Shown in pieces: positions 11,856 to 24,316 of a DNA stretch of 64,000 bases. The notes below the pieces were generated by a model. The model was not told where the DNA came from, searched no databases, and saw only the letters and a list, made by a program, of their open reading frames with translations. Numbering within the stretch: the first letter of the stretch is position 1; each line of letters begins with the position of its first letter. The position numbers and the translations under genes are program-made. This DNA is from Castor canadensis (lineage: Eukaryota; Chordata; Mammalia; Rodentia; Castoridae), in the NCBI RefSeq assembly GCF_047511655.1, contig NC_133394.1, positions 55,646,501 through 55,710,500 on the forward strand, written 5' to 3'.

Positions 11856-12308
11856 GTAGAGCTATGGATTAAAGTATTCTTACCTTAATATATATTTTCA
11901 AAACTGGCTTTCATTGTAACTGTGTTTAATTTATTCAGGTAGCTTCATATGAAGTGTAGTATGTTTCTGAGGTGTATTTTCTAAGATATCTTCAAGGAAA
12001 ATTTCCTAGGCTTATGGTAGTAAATTGTTGGTTTGCATAGATAGGACAATTTTAATATAATTGCCTCTTGTCTAAATCAGTAAATTTTGAATTTGAGTAT
12101 TTTTGGTGATATATGCAGAACTACACATGATATACTAGATTGGCTTGTTAGTTATTTGAAGTGCTGTTAACTACACAAAATGTTCCCAGATCCTCTCCCA
12201 ACTTAAGACGTGACTCTGCTTCTTTTAATACTCCATGGACTTCCTAATATACTTCACAACCTTCTTAAACTTGCAAACTCCTCAAGTTAAAAATTGGTTT
12301 CTTTGATA
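11856..12308 (+). other. Intron 3 of MAD2L1-like locus
   Basis: AT-rich sequence with no feature seen. It lacks a proper acceptor at its end: TA precedes exon 4 where AG is expected. Confidence 0.6.
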
Positions 12309-12405
12309 TGCTCCAAGAGAAAAGTCTCAGAAAGCTGTCCAGGAAGAAATCCATTCAGTGATCTGACAGATCACAGCTATAGTAACATTTTTGGCACAGT
12401 TAAAT
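12309..12405 (+). pseudogene. MAD2L1-like exon 4 (no splice sites, stop codon)
   Basis: The sequence encodes PREKSQKAVQEEIHSVI, matching the MAD2L1 segment PREKSQKAIQDEIRSVI. It is then interrupted by TGA (12364-12366) where the family has arginine, and continues QITAIVTFL. The base pair before the exon is TA instead of AG, and no GT follows the expected end. This exon cannot be used as in the parent gene. Confidence 0.83.
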
Positions 12406-12517
12406 ATTTTTATATGTATTATGCAACTTATTGCCCTAGACTTATTAGAGAAAAACCAAGCTCCTATTGTACAAATTACCCTTTATTAACTTTTTTCTTC
12501 ATTATCATTATAATGTA

Positions 12518-12518
<1 letters not shown>

Positions 12519-12554
<36 letters not shown>
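12519..12554. repeat. (GT)n microsatellite
   Basis: About 18 uninterrupted GT repeats. Confidence 0.97.
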
Positions 12555-12555
<1 letters not shown>

Positions 12556-12887
12556 ATTCCAGAAAATTTGTAAATGATGAAACTGTAAAAGGATTCCATA
12601 ACATCTACTTTTGGACATTTTCATGTAATACTTTTCACACTTTTATTTTCTACCCATTATTTCATATAACATGACTTTAGATATTATTGTATCTTTCTTT
12701 CATTCTTAGTTACCCCATTCATGAAATATTTACCAAATGCCTTCTATATGCCAGCCATTGATATGAACACTCGTATATAGCTTTCTTGTGGCTTATGTTC
12801 ATTTTTATGCAATTATATGCTTATGGAATTTCAATGGTTTTCTCTTTACAGAAAATAAAAATTTGAATTTTTCATAACAGAATATAG

Positions 12888-13235
12888 AACTGAGACCTGG
12901 TGGCTCATACTTGTAATCCTAGCTGCTTGAGATGCTGGGAACAGTGATATGCCCCTGCCAATGAGATTACATAACAGACTGAGATTGGTAAGATTACAGT
13001 TCCAGGCCAGTCCCTGCAAAAAAGTTTATCAGATGAAAGGAAAAAGCTGGGTGTAGTGGCATATGTCTGTCATCCTAGCTAGTCATGAAGTGTAAAATAG
13101 GATTACCATCCAGGCCAGCCTAGGCAAAAAGCATGATCCTCTCTCCAAAATAACCAGAATAAAAAAGTGGTGGAGTTGTGGCTCCAATGGTAGATCATCT
13201 GCCTCACAAGCATGTCCTGTTGAAAGAGATATGTG
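12888..13235 (+). mobile_element. Composite SINE, plus strand
   Basis: Several modules occur in order. 'ggtggctcatacttgtaatc' starts the first, a second module starts 'gggtgtagtggcatatgtct', and the 3' tRNA-like part reads 'ggtggagttgtggctccaat' and 'cctcacaagcatg'. This is a near full-length example of the local SINE family, moderately diverged. Confidence 0.7.
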
Positions 13236-13279
13236 GGATGGTTTTGGTTTTGAAAAATAATGTTCTTTCTTATCCCTAG

Positions 13280-13455
13280 CATGGGCTGAATAATCTACTG
13301 ATTTATTCAGACAAAGATTTGATTGGACCTGAAAAATGGGAAGAAGCAGGACTTCAGTTCATTACCAGTTCTGAAGAAGTCCATCTTCCTTTCTTTACTG
13401 CCACAATCTCCAAAGAAACAACTTGGTGTCCAACAAAAGTCCTGTCAGTGACTGA
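13280..13455 (+). pseudogene. MAD2L1-like exon 5 (terminal; late frameshift)
   Basis: It encodes LLIYSDKDLIGPEKWEEAG, then LQFITSSEEVHL, matching MAD2L1 LLIYTDKDLVVPEKWEESG and its continuation. One base is missing near 13423. After that point the ancestral frame still reads NKSPVSD and stops at TGA 13453-13455, matching the family ending YKIPVND. In the unshifted frame translation would continue to TAA at 13478-13480. The lost stretch is part of the safety belt that clasps CDC20 or MAD1. Confidence 0.85.
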
Positions 13456-15284
13456 AGGTGAGATGAGGAAAATAATATAATTGTAATTCCCAAAGTTTGT
13501 ATTCCCAAAACCAATCAACAATAATGCATGTTTGTTTCATTGTTTAATTTTCACATATGGAAAGCCAACATTACACTTTGATGAATATGTGTAATTGTTC
13601 CATCTGAAGGGGAACCTGTTTGACTTACCCTAGGTTTTACATAATTAGTCTACTGAACATTGCTCAAGAGGAACAGAATATTTTGTAACCATTGTAATGT
13701 GAAGGTCTTCAAAGTTACAATTATAGGTGGAAAAGGTTTTGCTACAAAGCTAAGTACTTTTGTTTAGTCATTTTTTAAACTAATGACTCAGTATCTTGTT
13801 TCATTCTTCCTGGCAGTGTATACTATTCTCCATATTAGTAGATGCTAAATATATGATTTTTGCATGAAGGACACAGGCTATATGCAAATATTTATTAATA
13901 GGGAAAGTTAAATGAATTAATTCAGGTAAAGAGCTTAGAACAGTGCTTAATCAAGTATTTAATAAAATTAGTAAAAATAATGAGTCAGAATGTATACATA
14001 TTGAATATGAAGTATGGCAAAAGAAGTCTTGAGTATTCAGAATGTTGGCTTAGATTCAGAAAGTAGAGAAATATTGTTTTGTTGGACACATTTGTCATTT
14101 TTTTAGTGTATAAATCTCATTGATAAAAACTACTGATTATTAGATTTTAATTTATATGACTTAACTCAGGGCAATGAGTATTTGTACTGTTTAATTCCTC
14201 TAAAAAAGAACTGTTAATGTTTTATGTTTTAGATAATCAAACGTTAAGTGACAACAATGAAGTAGTGCTAAATATATATGTCTTAAATTTTCTTAAAATA
14301 TTTTGTTATCAATATATAATATAGTTAAATAAGAAAAGAGTCATATGATAGCTAATAATATCTTTCAATAATACTGTCTTCTCCATCTTACAACAATATG
14401 CTTAAAATAAGCTTCATTTTAAAGGGATTAATATCATTTATAATTAGTTCAATTTAGCAGGTGTTATATTGTGGTACCTTTTTTCTCACCCCATTGTCAG
14501 CCTAGTTCTTCTTATGTTCTATATCATCATTCTTATTAATAGCCTTCATTACTATCCTTATCAGCTACATTGTCTTTATTTAGTTCTCACCTAGTTTTGA
14601 ACCTTGTTTATTAAAAACAATTCTGATCTGCATCCTACATCTAACCTTACTTTTACTCATTTTAATAAGCAATTGAATAGACACTATTCTATGCTCTTTA
14701 TCTGTATTAACTAATTATTCTTCCCTATTACTAAGTAAATGCACATAGCCTGTATCCTTCCTGCAAAAACCCAGATATTTAGCATCTATTAATGTGCAGA
14801 ATACTGTGTGTAAACTGTCAGGAAGAATGAAACCAAGTATTCATTTTTCTGATGTTTAAGACCTTGCAAGAGAAGGAAAAGTATATGACAAAGAACCATA
14901 AGTAAGCAAGTTCATTTATTTATGCATTTCTCTGTCTTCATTATCTCTGGGAGAATCATTATTTTGATCTAATTGTGTGCATGGTAAGAGTAAATGTTAG
15001 TGTGTCACATTTTTTCCATCTTAGTGCTGGACAAGAGATGCCAATATTTGCTGTTGACAAGTAGAGTAAATGCTGTTAGGAAAACCTCTTCCTTAAAGAG
15101 TAGCTGAATCTTCCTGAGGTCCAGTGGTTTATAAAAGGTCACCTGCAATTGTTTATTCCCTAATAAGAAAAGTAGTTATGGACTAATGGAACTGGTGGTG
15201 AGTTAGGTAGGGTTTTAAATGTCTAGGATTCATACAACATCAAGTAAAGTATAAAGTGAATGATATTGCAATTAAAACATTCAT

Positions 15285-15392
15285 TTGGCTGGAGTCTCAG
15301 GTGGTAGAGCACTTGAGACAGTGAGTTCAAACCTTAGTTCTGGCCAAACAAAAAGTGAATGAATGAATGAATAAATAAATAAATAACATTAA
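15285..15392 (+). mobile_element. Short tRNA-type SINE with simple-repeat tail
   Basis: 'ctcaggtggtagagcacttg' and 'cagtgagttcaaacctta' are the tRNA-like 3' module alone. The tail has expanded into AATG/AATA tetranucleotide repeats ending near 15386. Confidence 0.65.
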
Positions 15393-18300
15393 CAGTTGAA
15401 ATATAAATTGAGAAGGAAATCAGAAATAGAGCTTCAGTAAAAATATTCATTTGAAAATTCTGTTCTTTTTGGGAACTATGATTGATTATTTTTAAAGAGA
15501 GAAGTAAGTTTCAAAAATTAGGGGAATGCCTCTGATAATTGGTGGGCATAACTAAATGTGAATCTTCACTCTCTTAAAAAGCACAGCAGAAATATCATTC
15601 TCACATATTGCTAGTAATACCTAAATGTCAGTCATTTGTTATCTTTTTATTTGTCAAACTAAAACTAAATGATCTGTATCATACCACTTTTGTGATTTAC
15701 TATATACTTCTTTGTTGTTGAGGAATTAAGTTCAGAAATTAATGCTCTAGATTTCTCTGTTACTCTAAATAGTAGAATCTGCTAACATTCTTTTTGCCTA
15801 CAATTCATTCTTTAGTTAGTTCACTTTCACAATTAGCTGGCCTCTTGCTTGTTAAAAAGCAGCAAAACCTGGCTCTGGAAACAGTTAATGGAATAATGTA
15901 AATGCTATATAGAACCAAGTAAAACACTGAACTCCAGAGACCATGAGCAACTACTAGTTTCTGTGGCAAATTTGTGACCTTGAATACCAGTTTGGAATTA
16001 ATGGACCACTGATGTTATTCAGTTTGATGATTTCAAGAAAAGGGACAATAAAAAGCTTTGTTTATAGTCCAATAACTTGAATTCTGAAAAATCACATTTT
16101 TTAAGGTTTGTTATACTTTAATAATTTCATCTGAGCTAATCTTATTAACAGGGTTAAATTCTTGGATCTTTATATCATTTTAATGTGACTGTTTCCTCTT
16201 GCACAGTTTCTGAGGATCCAGTTATCTTTGATCCACCTTAATGATTGTGTCAATTAACAAATAATAATTCTGGTGTAAGGAGTCAAACTGTGGGCTACAT
16301 TGTAAAAGCTATGGCTTATGGCTTCATGTTGACTTGTCCCTCCTTCTTTTTACAAATTGAGGCTCAGCTAAGGAGCAAAGACATTTAATCCAGCCATGGA
16401 AAAAATTGTGACCAGCTTCACACCATGCTAAGTTTAGGAAAGCCAATATTCCACAGTTCTTGTAGAGCTGACATGTGATTCAGTATTATTTAGCATATTT
16501 AGAGGAATGAAAACATGTTCTGCTGAACCAATTAAGATATGAAATAAGATTCCAGAAAGGACTAAGTCACACCTGGTCTTCAAAATCCTACCAGTGTCAT
16601 AATTTAGGGATTGAAACCTCTAGGAGAATGTTTAAGCAGAAGTATAACTTTCCTATCTATTAGTTGGCTTTTCTGCAGCACAAATAAACACACAATGCAA
16701 AAAATAAGCATTTTTTCTCTTGCAAATCTGCAGATCAGCTAGGGTGGTTCTCTTCCACATATCTCATTCTAACAATGGAGGGACAATGGCTAGTCATGAC
16801 TCAAAGCATAGCTTCAAAATTTGTAGACTGACATTTCTCTAACATTCTGCTAAACAAAGTAAGTCTCATGGCCAAGTCAAACATCAGTGGAACCATTCCT
16901 CCATGGTATTCTAAAGGGAGCAGTTCAGGGACCCCTGAAAATACAAATACCCATGGATGCTAAAGTTCTTGGTATAAAATTATGTAGAAGTTCCATAAAA
17001 CCTACACACATGGTCCCATTACTGTACAACTATAGGTTACTTGTAACTAATACAAGATAAATTCTATGTGAATACTTGCTGCAATATATTGTTAATGAAG
17101 TAATGCAATAAGAAGAATCTGTACATATTTAGTACAGGGACAATTTTTAAAAAGTATTTTGATGCAAAGTTGATTGAATCTGTAGATGCAGAACTTCAGA
17201 TATGGAGGGCCAAGTGGTTATAGAGATTGAGAGACAAGTGAATGTTTGTTGAAATTGATCTAATGGATCATTGTTTATGTAAATGGCTGGATGGTAAGTT
17301 ATTGAGGCTTTATAGGTTTATGGTCTCTTGCACCTACTTACATAAATTCTTGTAGCTTGAAAGCAATCAGACAATATGTCAATGAGTAAGCACAGTTGTG
17401 TTTCAACAACAAAAACCAGAATGACCTGAATTTGGCCCAAGGGTTTTAGTTTGCAACCATTTGCTCACAGTGTGCTTTGGGACACAAATATTCAAGACCC
17501 TCCTTAGCACAGAGCATTTTGTTTTGTGATTTTTAAGGCTCTGTTATAAAACATCATTTGATGTCTCTATAGTGTCTCAAATTAGATGTCTCTCTGTATT
17601 TTATCTCAGTTCCATTTTCTATGCAGCACATATGCCTATTTCTTTCAGGTAATATCTAGAACACACCACAGAGAATTTTGATCTAGGAATGGGAAGTTCT
17701 TTGGCAAGTAGTGCATAAAAAAGTAAAAGGCCCATAAATCCATTTTAAGTTTTTTGTAGCTCTCTTCACATGCTGAATAAATGCATATTATTAAAATATA
17801 CCAGAGTCACTTGTGCTTCTTATTTTGTAATATAGACTCAAAAATTGCATATTAAGACAATGATCCTTTTCAACATTCTCTTCTCTTTTGTTTCTATTTA
17901 TTTGCTTAGTATGTAAGATTTAGCTTGAATTTAGTATAAATAAAAGACCAGAAAAGGCATATAATGCTACATTGTAACTTCTATACTTTCTACCAGATAT
18001 CAGTAATGCTACAAAATGTTCAAAGTAAGATGAATTTCTTTTGATTTTAAAGACTATAATATGTTGTTTTCCTTAGTGAAGTTGTTGAAGGGGTTTTTAC
18101 TTACAAAAATAAATATATCAAGGGGAAAAAGCACCTATTATTTGTTTGACACATTACATGAATATTCTATGTAAGTCTCTTCCATTAGTGCAGAAGTAGA
18201 GTAGGCTCAGTGGGTATGCAATGTGCTGTGCTTCTTGAGGTTTTGTTGTTCTTTTCCTTCTATCCCTGGAAAAAGAAGCTCATCCTCTGATTTCCCAGCA

Positions 18301-19129
18301 ATCTTATCAAAAACAGAGCTCCTCATCCATTCTGTCTACCTTCCACACACATGTAGCTACTGAGTGTCCAGAACACACAATTTCCTTAATGCACTTTCCA
18401 AAACTTGTGCTTGTCTTATTGGGTGACTTTTATGTACACTTTCCTCAGCTAGGTATCCCATTCTCTTTTGATTTGACCCATTAATGGGAGAAACCAAAAG
18501 AATTTGATCCTTTAGCTTATCTACATTGTCTAAACAATGAGTTGCATAGGGGAATTCCCATTCCACTTGTTTATGGCTTTGAAAGTCAAGAGTGTTCACT
18601 GCACCCGCTTTTTTCAAAACTTGTGAGCAAACTACTTAATCTCCATTAGATTTGACAATTCTGTTCAATTCTGGAAAAAGCACGATAATGCAACAAGTTT
18701 GTTTAAAAAAATCTAGATTGAAAAATGTCTGGCCTTCTGATTACACAAGATTAGCTTATGTTACCATATAAGTATTTTTGTCCTCTACATGTAAATCTAC
18801 TTTTATGACAGAGAAACATAATACAATTTCATTTTTGTACAATGTCCATTTTCATCAATGTTTTTCTGTGCCATTTTGACAGGCAAGCTTGTTTGCACAA
18901 AGCAAATTTTCCCAGTCAAAATCTTTATGGTTTTAGAATTTATTCTGTTCTTAGAAAGGCCTCCATATATAAGCTGGACCACCCATACTGCATTTCCATG
19001 TAAGAAAAATATCCAAGAATCTTTAAAATCCTATTTATATATGGACATAACCAGCATGTACCTAGGCATGGATATTAATTTCATTCTGAAATGGTAGTCT
19101 CACTTACCAGAAAAATTAGCTAGTGATTC

Positions 19130-19235
19130 TTTGTTTGGGTGGTTTATACTTTGTTGTGGTAGGTATTGAACCAAGGGCCTCATGCATCTTAGGCAAGTAC
19201 TCAACTATTGAGCCATATTTCCAGCTCAAAGATAG
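19130..19235 (-). mobile_element. ID-like tRNA SINE, reverse orientation
   Basis: The plus strand reads 'ggtattgaaccaagggcctc' then 'ggcaagtactcaactattga' and 'ccatatttccagctc'. This is the reverse complement of an ID-type SINE body with its B-box region. Confidence 0.65.
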
Positions 19236-19428
19236 TTGGTTTTAAAGATTGAGTCTGTGATGTCCAAAATATTTTATGTCTAAAATCTGTTGCATCACTA
19301 TGTTCACCATGGTAATAGAAAATAGCCCAGTTACAACAGTTTAGTGCTCCTAGGTGTAAGAATGGAAATTCCTGACTATTGAACTGTTGAGTATTTACAG
19401 GATGTGAGGCACCAATGAAGGCACCTTT

Positions 19429-19454
19429 TTTTTTTCTTTTTTTTTTTTTTTTTT
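19429..19454 (-). repeat. Poly(T) run: possible poly(A) tail of a minus-strand retrocopy
   Basis: About 25 Ts with one C interruption. To its right, a 136-codon minus-strand open frame (19376-19786) runs into it and gives a lysine run. This could be the tail of a retroposed sequence, but I recognise no parent gene. Confidence 0.4.
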
Positions 19455-22400
19455 ACATTTTCTGCTGAGATTTTGATTGTTTTTGTTTGGGAGTGAATGT
19501 AGGTTGGGGTTTGTGGGGAAATGAGAGACTTCCTTACACAAAAGACTGTGGTTGTGGAAACTAGCCCTGGGGCAAAGCAAAACCTATGAGATAAAGGAAA
19601 TGATGAACCTGAGTCCTCTGGAGCAAGGATCAGACTCCAAATGTTAGTTTGGGGCCACAAGAGCAGAATACTGTGAGGAAAGAAGTATTGGATCCAAAAT
19701 GTAGTCTTACACCTCTTGTGCCCAAATGAGTCCCAGAAGAGAATGGTAAGGAAAATCATGATGAAACACTCCCTAGATAGAGACAATCCCTACAGAGTAG
19801 TTCCATGTAGACAAGGTGGGTCTTAGGCATCAAATTAGTTGCTGCATATATTATGTCAATCTTTACACAACATGTAAAGATTACACAACACTCCATCTTT
19901 ACACATGGAGGTTTTCTCACCATGCTAAAAATGTAAGGATTGACATTCAGGGAAGTGAAGTAATTCTTTCTGAACTTCCACCATCCAGAATCAATGCCCG
20001 AACCTGATCACAAAACCAAGGTTTTTCTACTGTATCTCATTGTCTGTCAGGGTCTAGTGGTCAGAGAACAGTGCCTTGAACCCAATAGACACAGACTTAG
20101 CTTCTAGAAGACTAGAAAACCATGTGACTCTCACTCCAAGGTGCAGAAGTGAGAGCTTCTAGTCATATTTGAGTATCAGTTTGCATTAACTTTTTAAAAC
20201 ACACTTTTCATAACCAGTTGCCCTAAAATGTTCATAAAGTAGGATATTAATTTTTTATGTTATTCACTTGTTTTAGTAATCAAATGATGTATTTGCTTTG
20301 ATACTTAATACATAATCCTTTATATGATTTTATTGCAGATATTAGCTATACAGGGAGATATATTGTGATAATGTTCAAAATATGTATTAGTTGGATTTAA
20401 TCCTCCATCATTCTCCCTCTTCCCCATCCTCCCTTCTTAGAACAATTTCAACAGATTTCAGTCTTCCATTTTCATATATTGATACAAAATATATCCACCA
20501 TTCATGTGTTGTAAGCTTGGTCCTAAGTGTTGCAATGTCAATGGTGAGACCATTAAGAGGTGAACCCTAAGGGAAGATCATGAGGTGATGAGTGCTGCCC
20601 TCTGAATGGATTAAGTCTATGAGACCCTGGTGTGTTCATATGAGAAGATTGTTACCACAGAGCAACTCTGGCCCCACTATACTCTGTGTAAGTTTCTGTT
20701 TCACCATATAATCTCTCACACATGCTCCTGCCATCTCCCATTCACTGTGATGTGACACAACCAAGGTGGCACTTATCAGAGGCCAAATTGAGATGACAAT
20801 CTGATCTTGGATATTCAACTCCTCAACTATGAGTGAAATAAACATTTGTGAAGTACCCACATTTAGATATTTTTATAATAATGGAAATTGGACTAATACA
20901 CTTGGTTATGATATGTTGTACTACAGTTTTGGGATATATTGGGTGAAATGAATAAAGATTGATGTAATCTCTCCATATTATTTCTTACAACTAAATATCA
21001 GGCTACAACTACCTCCAAAAGATTAATTTTAAGGAGGAAGAAAATCAGAAGGGAAATAAGTATATTAATCTGACAGTTATGACTGAGCCTCGGAACCCTG
21101 ACATCACAATGATGAGTGATCTTAACTACTGCAGTATCCTCTGATTTCAGACAGTTATTCATAGCGCTCTGCCAAGTGCTGTAGCTATGGGTTGTGTTCA
21201 GAGTCAAGAATTTGAGGAAAATGGATATTCATATCAAGTACAAAGATTTCTACTCAATGCTTCACTGGGCCAGGTAGTCTTTTATTATACTACTTTGGAG
21301 TTTAATCATTAAAAGAGTCTGGTGGTCACAGGAATGATTCTTTCTTGGTACCTCTTAAATATATGAACTAATTCTTGCCTCCAGCACTGGTTTCATGAAA
21401 AACTACTAATGTTCATACTATTTAGTACTGTTGAACTCAACACTATAGGCTTTGTATTATCAGGAAAGACATGTTCTTGGCATCATGGGAGATAATACTG
21501 TGTGTGTCTATGAAGATAACTTCTGTAGTTATGAATGACATTTTATGTTCTGTTCAGTCTATTTGGTTTTAAGTATTAGGACCAAGAATCCTAATGGAAA
21601 GGCACCACAGCTCAACCACCACAGCTCAACCAAAAATCTAAGCACTTCAATATGTCTCAAACCTTTTGATATTTCTATTATTACTTGTTCTTTAGCAACT
21701 TTCCCCCAATAATTTGAATATTGATATACATAAGATAGGAATAAATGTTCCAGAACCTTAATTACCTCAATTTTCATGCTAACATTACACCAAATTGGAA
21801 CTACTTCATCATAGGTCTTCTACTGTTCCAAAAACTGTTCTTATCATGTTTACCAATGACTTTCTGATTGATAAAACCAATGCCCAATTCTCAGCTTTCA
21901 TCTGCCTTGGCCTTGCTATAGCATTTGTCATGGATGATAGCTCCCATCATTTAATACTCTCAGAATAGGCAATCCCCAGGGCTCTCTTTGTGAATCTGTT
22001 CTTCATCCACCTTCCTAAGAGACATCATCTATTCTGCTCAGTATTAAAAACATTATGCAATGACTCCTGGATTTCAGTGATGGTGTCCTTATTTGTGAAA
22101 TGAAACTAGCATTTTTAGCATGGTGTCCCCCTTCAAATTTTTCATAAAGCTCTGTACAATATTTTACCATTGACTAACTGTTCTGTAGTATTTGATGTGT
22201 ATCACTAAGACATTTCTACTGAAATGATAATACAAGATGAGAAAAACATGTCTTCTGATGCCACATATCCAAACCTGCTCATCCATGGCCCTGTGGAACT
22301 AGGAAATGGCTGGCATAGGAAGAAGAGGCATCTGTTCCTATTCAGCGATTACTTACTTATATCTAATACCAGGTAACTATGCACTACATCCTCTCCTGAT

Positions 22401-22559
22401 TATTGCAATATGCATTTTCATTAACATGAATTTTCACTAACTCTTACTATAAGGAATCATAATTTTTTCTATGTCTGGAAATTTTTTATTCCTCCTTTAT
22501 TTAACTATCATTTGTGGAGATCCTGTTCTGTGCCCCCATATAGAATACAATCAAGAATC

Positions 22560-22690
22560 AATAGAATCAGGCATTGTGCTTCACAACTGTAATCCCAGCA
22601 CTCAGGAGGTTGAGGCAGGAGTTATCACAAGCTTCACCAGGAGTATCACAACCTTGGCCAGATGGTGAGGCCCTGTCTTACCACAAAAGA
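22560..22690 (+). mobile_element. B1-like (7SL-derived) SINE
   Basis: 'aactgtaatcccagcactca' and 'ggaggttgaggcaggag' are the hallmark of 7SL-derived B1/Alu elements, followed by 'ggtgaggccctgtctta'. It supports a rodent source. Confidence 0.75.
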
Positions 22691-23689
22691 GAATCAATCA
22701 CAAATATGACAGGCAGTTACCCGTTTTCCTGGGCCTAAAGATAGATGAAAATAAAAGGGGAAATTTCAAATTATATCAGATCTTCTAATAAAAAGACAGA
22801 TATTTTGATATGCGGAGAAGACTGGGAAGTGTTACAGAGATTCATCCAAGTGATCTTCTGGGGTGATGATATTTAAACATGACCTATGAGATAAAAAGCA
22901 GTGACCATTCCAACACTAGACAGAGGTAGCAGCAGGCTGAGGTGAGTGCAACTTGGTCCTTTGGAGGGAATGGTTCAATGAAGTCTAACATGGTGTGATG
23001 TGAACCTAATACATGAAGGCATGTTGGCAAATAGGAGACTTGAGTATTATCAGAGATATGTTCATACACTGTCTCCAAAGGTGAATCTCAAAGTTTTGGG
23101 ATATTATTCTGAAGGGTAATTAACTAGAGACTCGCTCAAAGAGGTGGTTTTTACTGCATTGCTCTGGCTATTGTTAGACAACGGAAAGGAGGGCAGGCAG
23201 CACTGGAATTAAGGAAACCAGTTAGAGGTGGCAATATTCCTGATCACCAGAGGATAACACTCCTGACAATCTACCTTGGGGGTGTCAGTGGAAATGAAAG
23301 ACGCAAGAGCCTGGTTAAGTGGACACACTTTCCTCTTAACCCTGAACACAAAGACACAGCCTAAAACATGGTGATTACTTAGTTGCTGACAGCATGGAGA
23401 TGGAATGAATTCACTAGCCTGGGCATCTCTTTAACTGTCCCTCTCTGTTTTCATTATCTATCAAATATCATGAAAAACAAAAGATATCTCATCTAGAAAC
23501 TTTTGAGTCACTCAATAAATCAATATTTTCAATTTTTGTCGTCCTTCTACCTTCTAGCTATGCCATGTCATGATAAGATACACAAAATTCTATATTTCAT
23601 CTAAGTAATAATGATAGGTATAATTCATCTGTGGCATATTTCCTGTGACATATTATGCTAAGCACCTTATGCATCTCATCTTGGCTACT

Positions 23690-23840
23690 CCCTTACCTCT
23701 CCCATCTGATATAAGCTAATTTTCATTGTTTGACAGAGGGACTTGATACTCAGAGGTCTAATGGCTTACCCATGTCACTGCACAGTAGTCAGTGGAGTTC
23801 ACATTTAAAACTAGATATGTTTATTTCAAAGCACAGGCTT
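23690..23840 (+). mobile_element. MIR relic
   Basis: The stretch around 'ggacttgatactcagaggtc' and 'ggcttacccatgtcactgca' resembles the MIR core, where a paragraph such as 'acttgcccaaggtcac' is expected. It is very old and diverged. Confidence 0.5.
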
Positions 23841-24316
23841 TCTTTCTTTCCTTTTGGTTCTCATCAAAGAGTCCACAATCATTTTGGTTCTTTCTCATCA
23901 CTGAAATGAAACTTTCATCAGTGGTAAATAAAAAACCTATCTTCTGTATACTTGGTATCCAGTGAAAAATGGGACAGAACGCTTAGTTAACAGTGACATG
24001 AAAAAGAAGTCAATCTATGCAAAGTGTAGAGAAAAATATAAAGATAATATGAGGTGACCAGATTGAGAGAAATTGCCTTGACATGTTATGGTAGAGGCAG
24101 TAATGTTGCAAAGAGGACAGAGAGAAAGACATCTTAGATCCTGGCATGAGATCCTTCGGAAGTTCTCTGCCACAGCCTGATTGAGGACAAGTCCTAAATT
24201 TTTCAGGCTACTTACGTTCTCTTTATTATCAAGGCAAATTCACTGGAAGGTTATCAGAACCATACTGAGAGCATCATTTATGTTGCATGTAACTTTCCCA
24301 AGGGTTCAAGACAGGT

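Larger units (their letters stand above)
12406..13279 (+). other. Intron 4 of MAD2L1-like locus
   Basis: Contains a GT microsatellite and a composite SINE (separate entries) and ends with a usable acceptor, TTATCCCTAG. Confidence 0.7.
6798..13455 (+). pseudogene. MAD2L1-like unprocessed pseudogene (HORMA spindle-checkpoint protein)
   Basis: Five exons matching MAD2L1 occur in order and orientation with introns between them, so this is a DNA-level duplicate and not a retrocopy. MAD2 binds MAD1 and CDC20 at kinetochores and inhibits the APC/C; its HORMA fold uses a C-terminal safety belt. Exons 1 and 2 are intact and join in phase. Exon 3 has a one-base loss near 11775 and an in-frame TGA at 11829-11831. 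Exon 4 lacks both splice sites and has a TGA at 12364-12366. Exon 5 has a one-base loss near 13423 inside the safety-belt region. Splicing exons 1 to 3 would give only about 98 residues instead of the usual 205 or so. A functional parental MAD2L1 presumably lies elsewhere; a truncated protein or noncoding transcript from this locus is possible. Confidence 0.88.

Noticed and set aside
15285..15392. tRNA gene
   Set aside because: The tRNA-like boxes belong to SINEs scattered in the window; no cloverleaf with a proper acceptor stem and anticodon arm could be drawn.
18357..18617. 86-codon minus-strand open frame
   Set aside because: No recognisable motif, promoter or splice context; length is within chance expectation for 64 kb. 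It could be a relic of something I do not recognise.
19376..19786. 136-codon minus-strand open frame ending in a lysine run
   Set aside because: The lysines come from a poly(A) stretch; the remainder has no recognisable similarity. A retrocopy is possible but unsupported.
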